NCBI GenBank assembly: GCA_025054855.1
Contig: JANWZS010000007.1
Coordinates: forward strand, 1-64,000
Source: Candidatus Nitrosocaldus sp.
GTDB taxonomy: Archaea; Thermoproteota; Nitrososphaeria; Nitrososphaerales; Nitrosocaldaceae
Direction: 5' to 3'
Length of the DNA: 64,000 bases
Below, in pieces: positions 34,783 through 42,684 of the stretch. How positions within the stretch are numbered: position 1 is the first letter of the stretch; every line of letters starts with the position of its first letter. Below the pieces are notes generated by a model. The model made no database searches and was not told the DNA's origin. It worked only from the letters and a program-made list of their open reading frames with translations. A program made the translations under genes and the position numbers.

Positions 34783-35622
34783 ATGCATCTGATAGGTACT
34801 GGTTCAAGGGCGCTCGATGCACTACTGCTAGGTGGGGTTAGGAGGGGTCTGCTCTACTCCGTGTTTGGTGCATCGGGCTCTGGGAAGACACAGCTCTGCA
34901 TGCAGCTTGCATTGAACGCTGCAAGAGGCATGCATGATGATGCAAGGGTGCTTATAGTTGATGCAAAGGGTGACTTTAGGCCTGAGAGGATGCTGGAGAT
35001 GGATAGGATGGGGATGCATGGGGAGAGTTACTACGCTGGTAGGGATGAGGATGAGGGTAGGGATGGTTGTGATGCAAGTGGTGAGGGGTGCAGATATGGG
35101 CTAGGGGATGGCTCTATGAGTTTCATGGACAGGGTGTATGTGCAGAGGGCTTACGATGTTGATGGCGTACTCGATTCTCTCAGGTATGTGGATCGTATGT
35201 ATGAGAGGCATACAGTACCCCTTGTTATAGTGGAGGACTCTCCATCACTCTTCAGGCTGGAGTACGGGAGCAAGAGCGCTGAAGGGCACTTCAGGTTGAT
35301 GAGGCTCATGCATGACCTTGCCCTTAGGGCGGTGTTGAGGAATACTGCTGTAGTAGTCACCAATGGTATAGCATCTGCTGCTGCAGATGGCATGTATGGT
35401 GGTGAATCGAGTGGATCTCGTGGAGAGAGGCAGATAATGGATAGATCGGTATCTATGTTCTCACACTTTAGGATCAGGCTTGAGAGGTATGAGAGGAGAG
35501 AAGGTAATTCAGTAGATGGGATGGTGGCTAGGGTATTCAAGGCAACGCTACTACAACCTCTAGCGAAGAATAATACAGCGCTCTTTGGCATAGAGGGTAA
35601 GGGTATAGTTGATGTGATATGA
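34783..35622 (+). CDS. RecA/RadB-like ATPase
   Basis: A RadA-paralogue-type ATPase of 279 residues. It has the RecA-fold entry TGSRALDALLLGGVRRGLLY, Walker A FGASGSGKTQLCMQLALNAA, Walker B VPLVIVEDSPSLF and the segment RNTAVVVTNG. It lacks the N-terminal helix-hairpin-helix domain of RadA, as archaeal RadB proteins do. Between the first and second core parts is an acidic glycine-rich insertion (GRDEDEGRDGCDASGEGCRY). A role in recombination or repair is likely by family, perhaps as a RadA helper. A specific RadB call is not certain. Confidence 0.75.
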   Translation: MHLIGTGSRALDALLLGGVRRGLLYSVFGASGSGKTQLCMQLALNAARGMHDDARVLIVDAKGDFRPERMLEMDRMGMHGESYYAGRDEDEGRDGCDASGEGCRYGLGDGSMSFMDRVYVQRAYDVDGVLDSLRYVDRMYERHTVPLVIVEDSPSLFRLEYGSKSAEGHFRLMRLMHDLALRAVLRNTAVVVTNGIASAAADGMYGGESSGSRGERQIMDRSVSMFSHFRIRLERYERREGNSVDGMVARVFKATLLQPLAKNNTALFGIEGKGIVDVI

Positions 35623-35721
35623 TATATGGTGTGACATGACATACTAACGTGTTGACCTATATGCGCTACTACTCTTCGCCCTATCTGCTATTTGATGGGA
35701 TCGGTGTAATATAAGCTGTAA

Positions 35722-35731
35722 GCTTTAAGTA
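35722..35731 (+). promoter_or_regulatory. TATA element of the cupredoxin gene
   Basis: GCTTTAAGTA is centred about 28 bases upstream of the ATG at 35755, inside an AT-rich stretch, giving a probably leaderless and strong promoter. Confidence 0.5.
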
Positions 35732-35754
35732 CTGGTCACTCGAATAGTACAACA

Positions 35755-36690
35755 ATGAAGTACAGTAATCTCCTTACCCTGAGCATACTGAGCATTGCGG
35801 TAGCATCCCTAGCATTGTATGGCAACAGCAAGCAGGCAAGTGCAGCAGAGTTCATAATAGAGATGCCCGTAGGCTCACAGAACATGGCATGCAATCCAGC
35901 ATACTCTCCAACTGGTGACTGGATGAAGATGCTAAATGATAAGTGCTTCAAACCAGCAACGCTCACAGTTCCAGCAGGCAGCACCGTAACCTTTGTGAAC
36001 AAGGATACTGCAAGCCATACCGTCGCATTTGCCAGCAACCCACTGGATGCAACCACATGGAAGTTGGGTGATCCAAAGTTCGACTCTGGCCTAGTGCTAC
36101 CAAATGGCAAGTGGAGCGTTGTGCTAGAGGAGGCTGGTGAGCATCCATATGTATGCTACGTGCATCCATGGATGATAGGCAGGGTTATAGTTGAGGCTGC
36201 TGCCCCTCCTCCAGCGAACCTCATAACCCTAAGCACGGATAACAACAGAGTCAAGGTCGAGGTTGAGTTCAGTGCTGGTACTGCTACGGATAGCATGCTC
36301 ACAGTTGATCCACCACAGGAGGTGACCTTCAACATAAGGTTCATAGACCCTGCTAGTGGCAAGTTGATAGAGCATGTGAACTATGACTTTAAGGTCATTG
36401 ATGCCAATGGTAATGCTATAGTCAACAGGCCTGAGCAGCATACACATACCGGTGATGCAAGCCACAAGGTGAACTTTGCAAGCACTGGTGCATACACCAT
36501 AGACATAAACGTCCTAGGCACTGGTATAAACAAGCCATTCGATACAAAGCATAGCGGCAAGTCAGCCCTCAGCATATCCGTTGTGCCAGAGTTCCCACTA
36601 GGCATGATTGCTGTCTTCGCCTCCATAGCGGGTATAGCAGTAGCCATGAGCAGGTTGAGGGGTAGACTCTCCATGCCTATGAACTACTAA
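35755..36690 (+). CDS. Secreted cupredoxin (plastocyanin-like) with C-terminal membrane anchor
   Basis: Blue copper protein exported to the outer face of the membrane. A signal peptide covers about residues 1-30 (cut near QASAAEF). The copper ligands expected of a plastocyanin fold are H88 (ASHTV), C134, H137 and M140 (in PYVCYVHPWM). C46 and C64 may form a disulfide. A second beta domain (about 155-285) follows without obvious copper ligands. The protein then ends VPEFPLGMIAVFASIAGIAV and basic residues, the PEF-type sorting/anchor tail seen in this lineage. Ammonia oxidisers use many such proteins as electron carriers in place of cytochromes c. Its redox partner is not known. Confidence 0.92.
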   Translation: MKYSNLLTLSILSIAVASLALYGNSKQASAAEFIIEMPVGSQNMACNPAYSPTGDWMKMLNDKCFKPATLTVPAGSTVTFVNKDTASHTVAFASNPLDATTWKLGDPKFDSGLVLPNGKWSVVLEEAGEHPYVCYVHPWMIGRVIVEAAAPPPANLITLSTDNNRVKVEVEFSAGTATDSMLTVDPPQEVTFNIRFIDPASGKLIEHVNYDFKVIDANGNAIVNRPEQHTHTGDASHKVNFASTGAYTIDINVLGTGINKPFDTKHSGKSALSISVVPEFPLGMIAVFASIAGIAVAMSRLRGRLSMPMNY

Positions 36691-36701
36691 CTAATAACCA
36701 C

Positions 36702-36718
36702 TTTTTTGTATGGTTTTT
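36702..36718 (+). terminator. Oligo-T terminator after the cupredoxin gene
   Basis: Two T-runs (six T at 36702-36707 and five at 36714-36718) begin 12 bases after the stop codon. Confidence 0.6.
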
Positions 36719-36809
36719 ATTGAATGATGAGTCTCGCAAGATTGCCACTCGTTCCACTCCCTACTATACTATTCATATGGGACACATCAATATCTACTGG
36801 TAGGGCATC

Positions 36810-39800
36810 ATGGTACATGAACAGTGTAGGGGTTACTGTACTGGTATAGAGATGGAGATTCTGAGAATATTCGAGAGGTTAGGCTACTCACACCTCACAC
36901 CAATACAGAGGAAGAGCATACCGATACTTGCCAGGAGGAGGGATACACTGATAGTAGCGCCAACTGGTTCAGGGAAGACCGAGGCTGCGATGATCCCTAT
37001 ACTCACCATGGTGGCCAGTAGAGGTACAGATGGGGGGAGGGAGAGGGATGGGGATGGCGTAGGGAGGGGCAGGGGTATAAAGGTGCTCTACATAACCCCC
37101 CTAAGGGCACTCAACAGGGATATGCTCAGGAGGCTTGTACGCTACGCTGAGGTCCTTGGTCTGAGGGTAGATGTAAGGCATGGTGATACAAGCAGTTACA
37201 GGAGGAGGAAGATGCAGCATGATCCTCCAGATGTACTCATAACCACGCCAGAGACCCTAGCCATAATACTGGTAGGGGGGATGGGTAGGGCGCTACGTGA
37301 TCTGGAGTGGGTGGTCATAGATGAGTTGCATGAACTGCTGTCCAACAAGCGTGGGGCACACCTGGCATTGAGCATCGAGAGGGTTGAGAGGTTAGCGGGC
37401 AGGAGGGTGACTAGGGTAGGGCTGAGCGCAACCATAGGCAACCTGGATAGCGCATCCAGGTTCATATCCCATGCAGGTGGGGAGCAGCGTACAGGAGGGG
37501 GAGTAGGGGGGAGGGGCAAGTCTGCAGTGGTCGTTGATGACTCTCTCCGCAGGTACGATGTAGATACCGTGTATCTCGATGCCCCCATGGCTGATATAGC
37601 GAAGCGCATCATGGAGTACGTGAAGAGCAACTGTAGGGGGCAGTCTGTACTCCTCTTCACCAACACCAGGGATGAGGCTGAGTACATGGCAAGCATGATG
37701 CGTGAACTGAGCGACTCTACTGTGAGTGTGGATGTGCACCATGGCTCACTCTCCAGGGAGGTCAGGGAGGAGGCTGAGAGGAGGCTGAGGGAGAAGGGTG
37801 ACCGTAGGGATGGTGATGATCCTGCCGATTATGCTAGCGATGCTGGACATGATGGAAGGACAGATGTGGTGGTGTGCACATCCTCCCTAGAGCTTGGTAT
37901 AGATGTGGGTAGCGTAGGCACTGTCATACACTACGGCTCACCTAGGCAGGTAGCAAAGATGGCCCAGAGGATAGGGAGGAGCAGGCATAGGGCATCGGAG
38001 TCAGCCAAGGGGGTGATATTCATCAACAGCCCTGATGATGAGATTGAGGTACTGGCAATACTCAAGAGGCTTGCTGATGGTGATGTGGAGGAGCAGAGGG
38101 TCCACGACTCCCCTCTAGATGTGCTTGCACACCATATAGTAGGGCTGGCGCTGGAGCGGTACGGGATGGGGAGAGTCATGGCTGATGGTAATAACAATGA
38201 TGATGGGTATGAGAGGGGAGGAGGGAAGAGTGAGGTGAGTGCTATGGAGGTGCTGGAGATGGCAAGGAGGGCCTACCAGTTCAGGAGTCTCAGCATGGAT
38301 GATGTCGCTGGATGCCTGGAGGTCCTTGACAGGAGTGGTATAGTGAGGTTCGATAGGGATAGGCTGGTATTCAGGGCCGCAAAGAGCAGGGCGTACTACT
38401 ACGACAACGCATCCATGATACCCGATGTGCTCAAGTTCGATGTCGTTGATACTGCAAGGAACAGGATCATAGGCTCACTGGATCAGGAGTTCGTGGGGGA
38501 CTATGGTGAGCAGGGCAACGTATTCGTACTCAAGGGTATGCAGTGGAGGATACTTGCCATAGACTACTCCAAGAGGAGGGTCAGTGTAGAGCCATACTAC
38601 GCTACGAGCATGAACGTGCCATACTGGAGTGGTGAGATGATACCAGTTGAGTATGCCACTGCACAGATGGTGGGTAGGATGAGGAGGCTTGTAGTACATG
38701 GCAGGTCAAGGGTCATGAGCAGTAGCAGAATACTCGATGCGTATAAGGCACTGGGCAATACGATACCAGACGATAAGACCATCGTGGTGGAGTATACTCC
38801 CAACCTGGTAGTGATACACGCATGCCTGGGCACGAGGATAAACAACACACTCGCATCCCTACTCTCGACCATAGTATCATCTGGCATTGGTTATACGGTC
38901 AACGTGAGATCAGATGCGTACAGGATCATGCTAAACTCAACTGCAAGGATAGGTAAGAGGCATATCATGGACTGCCTGCTGGGAGATTACGATGTGGAGG
39001 AGATAGTCGTGGCATCGCTCAGGGATACGCATAACCTCAACTGGAGCATATGGAACGTAGCCAAGCGCTTCGGACTGGTTGATAGCGATGCAGTGTACGA
39101 TAGGAGGATGGCCAGGGTGATCTATGAGAGGTACATGGGTACTCCAGTTGCTAGGGAAGCGGTGAGGGAGGTGCTGCATGAGAAGTACGATATCGATGGT
39201 GCGAGGGGTGTGATGGAGCGGTTGAGGAGTGGCATGATGAGGATGGTATGGAGGGATGTGGGTGATGGCTCTGGTCATGGGAGTGATGGTAGTGTAGTTG
39301 TAGATGGCCAGTTCTCACCCCTGGCACTGCCCATAATGGAGAGGAGCAGGGTTGGGGGATACTCCAGCCCGGTGAGCAGTGAGCAGGCGCTGATGGGTAT
39401 GGTGAGGGATAGGTTGATGAGGAGCAGGCATAGGCTGGTGTGCCTCAAGTGTGCGTCGAGCAGGATAGTCGAGGTTAGCAATGCTCCAGAAGAGTTATCA
39501 TGCCCAGAGTGCAAATCCAGGATAGTCGCTGCTATACACCCTTACGATGATGAGACGTACGATGCCATACTGCTCAAGGTGAGGAACGCTAGACTGGATG
39601 GTGAGCAGGAGCACAGGTTCAGGAGGGCATGGAAGTCCGCATCGCTACTTCATACGTTCGGGAGGAGGGCACTGCTGGTACTCTCTGGGTATGGTATCGG
39701 GGTGGATACAGCAGCAAGGATACTCAGGAACTATGCCGATGAGCGGGAGGAGGTGCTCCTGAAGTACATATACGAGGCTGAGAGGCGGTACATAACCACT

Positions 39801-39821
39801 AGAGGGTTCTGGGATGACTGA
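36810..39821 (+). CDS. Large superfamily 2 helicase, Lhr type
   Basis: ATP-dependent nucleic-acid helicase of 1003 residues. The Q-motif region HLTPIQRKSIPIL, Walker A APTGSGKTEAA, DELH box VVIDELHELL, motif III GLSATIGNL, motif IV LLFTNTRDEAEYMA and motif VI QRIGRSRHR are present. An Lhr-type winged-helix and beta-barrel core and a zinc ribbon (VCLKCASSRI...SCPECKSRI, about residues 875-905) follow. The excess length comes from at least five Gly/Asp/Asn/Arg-rich insertions, for example after motif I and after the HHGSLSREVREEAERR segment. Family members act in DNA repair and R-loop handling. The ATG at 36810 is used; residue 15 is a second methionine. Confidence 0.92.
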   Translation: MVHEQCRGYCTGIEMEILRIFERLGYSHLTPIQRKSIPILARRRDTLIVAPTGSGKTEAAMIPILTMVASRGTDGGRERDGDGVGRGRGIKVLYITPLRALNRDMLRRLVRYAEVLGLRVDVRHGDTSSYRRRKMQHDPPDVLITTPETLAIILVGGMGRALRDLEWVVIDELHELLSNKRGAHLALSIERVERLAGRRVTRVGLSATIGNLDSASRFISHAGGEQRTGGGVGGRGKSAVVVDDSLRRYDVDTVYLDAPMADIAKRIMEYVKSNCRGQSVLLFTNTRDEAEYMASMMRELSDSTVSVDVHHGSLSREVREEAERRLREKGDRRDGDDPADYASDAGHDGRTDVVVCTSSLELGIDVGSVGTVIHYGSPRQVAKMAQRIGRSRHRASESAKGVIFINSPDDEIEVLAILKRLADGDVEEQRVHDSPLDVLAHHIVGLALERYGMGRVMADGNNNDDGYERGGGKSEVSAMEVLEMARRAYQFRSLSMDDVAGCLEVLDRSGIVRFDRDRLVFRAAKSRAYYYDNASMIPDVLKFDVVDTARNRIIGSLDQEFVGDYGEQGNVFVLKGMQWRILAIDYSKRRVSVEPYYATSMNVPYWSGEMIPVEYATAQMVGRMRRLVVHGRSRVMSSSRILDAYKALGNTIPDDKTIVVEYTPNLVVIHACLGTRINNTLASLLSTIVSSGIGYTVNVRSDAYRIMLNSTARIGKRHIMDCLLGDYDVEEIVVASLRDTHNLNWSIWNVAKRFGLVDSDAVYDRRMARVIYERYMGTPVAREAVREVLHEKYDIDGARGVMERLRSGMMRMVWRDVGDGSGHGSDGSVVVDGQFSPLALPIMERSRVGGYSSPVSSEQALMGMVRDRLMRSRHRLVCLKCASSRIVEVSNAPEELSCPECKSRIVAAIHPYDDETYDAILLKVRNARLDGEQEHRFRRAWKSASLLHTFGRRALLVLSGYGIGVDTAARILRNYADEREEVLLKYIYEAERRYITTRGFWDD

Positions 39822-39952
39822 TGGTTGTGATGTTACTGATATCCAGTATCTGTCCGTGCTGGTTGGGTTACTGGATAGGATAGATGGGGTGAGCTGGTGA
39901 GGCGTTCAGTATCCAATAGATCGCATCGAGTGGCGAGGAGGTTACCTACGTG

Positions 39953-40011
39953 CGCAAGCAAGCAAGCAAGCATGTATGTATGTATGTATGTAGCGTATGT
40001 AGCGTATGTGC
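39953..40011. repeat. AAGC and TATG/TAGC repeat tract
   Basis: AAGC units pass into TATG units and then two copies of TAGCGTATG, between the convergent ends of the helicase and RPA genes. Confidence 0.85.
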
Positions 40012-40035
40012 ATGTAACCCGTACCAGCAGGCATG

Positions 40036-41655
40036 CTAACCTATGCGCCTTACGACGGTGAACGGTCTGACGTTGAGCTCATAGGCATCACCACCATAGC
40101 CATGCTCAGCCATGCTATCATCACCCATGCCATGGCCAGTACCATCCCTCCTCACCATCACTGGCCTCCTCCTGGCGGTCACGCCGTAGAGCCTTATCCT
40201 CTCCCCGACCCTAAGGCTCTCTATGCTCTCCACCTGCCTATCCCATGCTATCAGCCTGGCCTCCCTCGTATCATCCCCTACGAGGGCTTCTGCACGCCTT
40301 CTCATACTCCCATCCCTGAGCCTCATCTCATCCACCCTGGGTGCGGTGAGCACTATGGCCTCGATGATGTAGAGTTGCTCCTCATCCCCAACATCTGCTA
40401 TCTTGCTAGTAGGTTCGTGTATGGCTGCCTTACTGCGCTGACGTTGCTCCTCTCCTCCTCCTCCTATGTATGAGTCCTCATCCAGGTATATGGTGTAGCC
40501 GAGGAGCCTGCTTGGTATGCACTCTATGATCATCCCCTCACTCACCCTTCGCAGCGATGATGTATTGAGCAGGTACACCCTGGTCTTGCCACTGTAGTCC
40601 TCAACTGTGACTATTGCGTATCTACCTGTAGTGGTGACACCATCACCCATACTACTACTACTACCATCTATGCTATACTCAACCTCTCCACCAGCACCAG
40701 CACCAGCACTACTCACTGCCAGTATACTTAGCCTCATCAACCCCAGACCCTCATCGGTAGAGCCAGCATAACCTATGTTGCCATGATCCCCTAGAGCCTT
40801 TATCACGCTTCCAGCATCGCCATGGAGTTCTACCCTATCCCCATCGTGCCTGACCCTCACACCAGTTACCATCACCCTGGAGTTGATGGGCACAATCTTT
40901 GCCAGGTTTGCATAGTTGAGATCCCATACCACTACCCTTACCCTCCTTGCTGTACTGCCCTGGAGTAGCATGCTCATGACCCTGCTCAACTCGCCATCCC
41001 TGTTACTGTACGTAGAGATGGTGGGGTTGGAGCATAGGGTGCCAGTGACCACCAGATTATCCCCCTCTGTAGCATAGCCAACATCCAACGCAATATCCTC
41101 TAACCCCCTTATCTCTACTAGACCAGTACCCCCACCTACGCTGACGAGTTCCACACTGCTCCTCATCCCAGTATTTATGACTAGGCTTCCATTCAGCCCG
41201 CTCTTCACGTATGCCCTGGAGACCATTATCGCATCCCCAGCCACTATGCCGAGCCTCTCTATGGCATCTGCAGCATCATCCCACAGGTTCAGGCCCATGG
41301 TCCTGTCGTTGTCATACACCACAAGCCTCCTAAGGACCAGGGATGTGCCGTCGCCCTTGCTGTACCTCCTCACTGGATAGATCTTCATAACCCTTGCTAC
41401 TATGCTCACATCCCTTGCGCCAGAGTAGAGGTCCTTGAGCGCAACCGTAGCCCCTCCTCCCACCATCCTCATCCTGCCTATCTCCTCATCCACCCTTATG
41501 CCCAGATCCGATGCTACAAGGAACAGTGCGCCCTGCTCTGTTAGGTACCCAGCGCCTATACTCTTCATCTTCTCCCTGGCCATCCTCAGCACATCCTCCC
41601 TGCTTAGGTCTGGCCTATGCCTGAGTATCATCGCAACTATGCCCTCTGTATCCAA
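40036..41655 (-). CDS. rpa: Single-stranded DNA-binding protein, RPA-like with OB folds
   Basis: Archaeal replication protein A of 539 residues. It has an N-terminal helical segment (DLSREDVLRMAREKMKSIGAGY) and then successive OB folds. The first includes VSIVARVMKIYPVRRYSKGD followed by LVVYDNDRTMGLNLWDDAAD. A second is near RVRVVVWDLNYANLAKIVPI, and a further one near IIEAIVLTAPRVDEMRLRDG then RLIAWDRQVESI. No zinc ribbon is seen. RPA coats single-stranded DNA in replication and repair. A TATA-like TTTAATTAA lies about 27 bases from the start. It is divergent from a zinc-ribbon protein gene. Confidence 0.9.
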   Translation of the reverse strand: MDTEGIVAMILRHRPDLSREDVLRMAREKMKSIGAGYLTEQGALFLVASDLGIRVDEEIGRMRMVGGGATVALKDLYSGARDVSIVARVMKIYPVRRYSKGDGTSLVLRRLVVYDNDRTMGLNLWDDAADAIERLGIVAGDAIMVSRAYVKSGLNGSLVINTGMRSSVELVSVGGGTGLVEIRGLEDIALDVGYATEGDNLVVTGTLCSNPTISTYSNRDGELSRVMSMLLQGSTARRVRVVVWDLNYANLAKIVPINSRVMVTGVRVRHDGDRVELHGDAGSVIKALGDHGNIGYAGSTDEGLGLMRLSILAVSSAGAGAGGEVEYSIDGSSSSMGDGVTTTGRYAIVTVEDYSGKTRVYLLNTSSLRRVSEGMIIECIPSRLLGYTIYLDEDSYIGGGGEEQRQRSKAAIHEPTSKIADVGDEEQLYIIEAIVLTAPRVDEMRLRDGSMRRRAEALVGDDTREARLIAWDRQVESIESLRVGERIRLYGVTARRRPVMVRRDGTGHGMGDDSMAEHGYGGDAYELNVRPFTVVRRIG

Positions 41656-41745
41656 CCTATTAGATCTGCGTGCATCAGTTAATTAAACTTGCTTCGGCCA
41701 TCCGCCCAGCAAGGATTTTTATATGTGGATGGTGTAGCTCCGCTG

Positions 41746-41943
41746 TTGGCCACTACCAATACATGCCCTGAGTGTAATGGGAACCTGCTGTACGAGGTCA
41801 GCACCAAGCACTTCATATGCAAGAACTGTGGGCTGTATGTGACGAGGGAGCAGTTGGATGATATAAGGGATAGGTTGAGGCCTCAGAGGAGGAAGGGTAG
41901 CAGGGAGTCAGAGTACCTGGAGTGGTGGATGAGCAAGAAGTAG
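41746..41943 (+). CDS. Small zinc-ribbon protein
   Basis: Zinc ribbon NTCPECNGNLLYEV and HFICKNCGLYVTREQ (four cysteines) followed by a basic, helical tail ending SEYLEWWMSKK. The frame is open from 41689, but a strong TATA-like GATTTTTATATG (41714-41725) sits inside that extension. A TTG at 41746, 26 bases downstream, is the likely leaderless start and gives 65 residues. The ribbon resembles those of TFB and other transcription factors. The function is unknown; it is conserved-looking and next to RPA. Confidence 0.7.
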   Translation: MATTNTCPECNGNLLYEVSTKHFICKNCGLYVTREQLDDIRDRLRPQRRKGSRESEYLEWWMSKK

Positions 41944-42221
41944 GTGTAGGTGTGGAGCAGGAGGGTAGATGGTGATGATGATGCTGCTGCTGGTCTGTAG
42001 TATGGACGGGGGGTATGGGGGAGGAAGGAAGGGAAGGAGAAAGGGGTACAACATACCCCACCCATATAGGGGGAGACCTAGCAGCACCAGCAGCGGTATT
42101 CCATGATCACCAACTCGAACGACCGATGGACCAGTAGTCGGTTAGAACCACAATGGCATCACGGGTGAACGGGTGAACTGATAAGGATACGGTTTAATAT
42201 GGTCCAGGGGGATGTCATGGT

Positions 42222-42629
42222 ATGAGTGAACTACCAAAGTGGGCTGAGGATGAGATAAACTCCATAACAGACTCCTCGTTCAGGCTCGAGCAGGAGTGGG
42301 AGGGTACAGGTTACTTCCTCGACATAGATGGTGACGGGAGGCTAGTTGATATAAACTTCTACGAGAGGCTCCCCAACGGCAAGCATATAATAACTGCAAG
42401 GGTAAGCGATACACTCGACATAGATGGGTTCAGGAAGGGTATAGTCTACACATACAGGGTGAGGGTGCTGAAGGCCCCAATAAGCGATAGGCTTGCTGAG
42501 TACCTCAAGAGCAACTTCAACCTTCACATGGATGGGGTCTACAGGTTCGAACTCTACTCCCTCGAACCCCTCGAGGATGTTGGGTATGAGGGCAGGAGCG
42601 GTGAGGGAGGGGAGGAGGGGGAGGAGTAG
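42222..42629 (+). CDS. Conserved-looking protein of unknown function
   Basis: A soluble 135-residue protein starting MSELPKWAEDEINSI, with alternating hydrophobic strands (GTGYFLDIDGDGRLVDINFY, HIITARVSDTL, YTYRVRVLKAP) suggesting a small beta barrel. A helix SDRLAEYLKSNFN and an acidic Gly/Glu tail follow. I do not recognise the family. A TATA-like GTTTAATAT is about 27 bases before the ATG, so it is a genuine, probably leaderless gene. Confidence 0.65.
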   Translation: MSELPKWAEDEINSITDSSFRLEQEWEGTGYFLDIDGDGRLVDINFYERLPNGKHIITARVSDTLDIDGFRKGIVYTYRVRVLKAPISDRLAEYLKSNFNLHMDGVYRFELYSLEPLEDVGYEGRSGEGGEEGEE

Positions 42630-42669
42630 GATAGGATAGGGTAGGGTAGGGTAGGGTAGGATAGGATAG
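42627..42669. repeat. GATAG/GGTAG pentanucleotide tract
   Basis: Tandem AGGAT and AGGGT units run from the stop codon of the unknown gene through the gap to the transporter gene. Confidence 0.85.
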
Positions 42670-42684
42670 TAGAGGGGTGACCGC

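Noticed and set aside
42627-42669. AGGGT repeats as a telomere-like or origin element
   Set aside because: They are short, impure and like many other tracts in this window. No origin-binding boxes or cdc6 gene are nearby.
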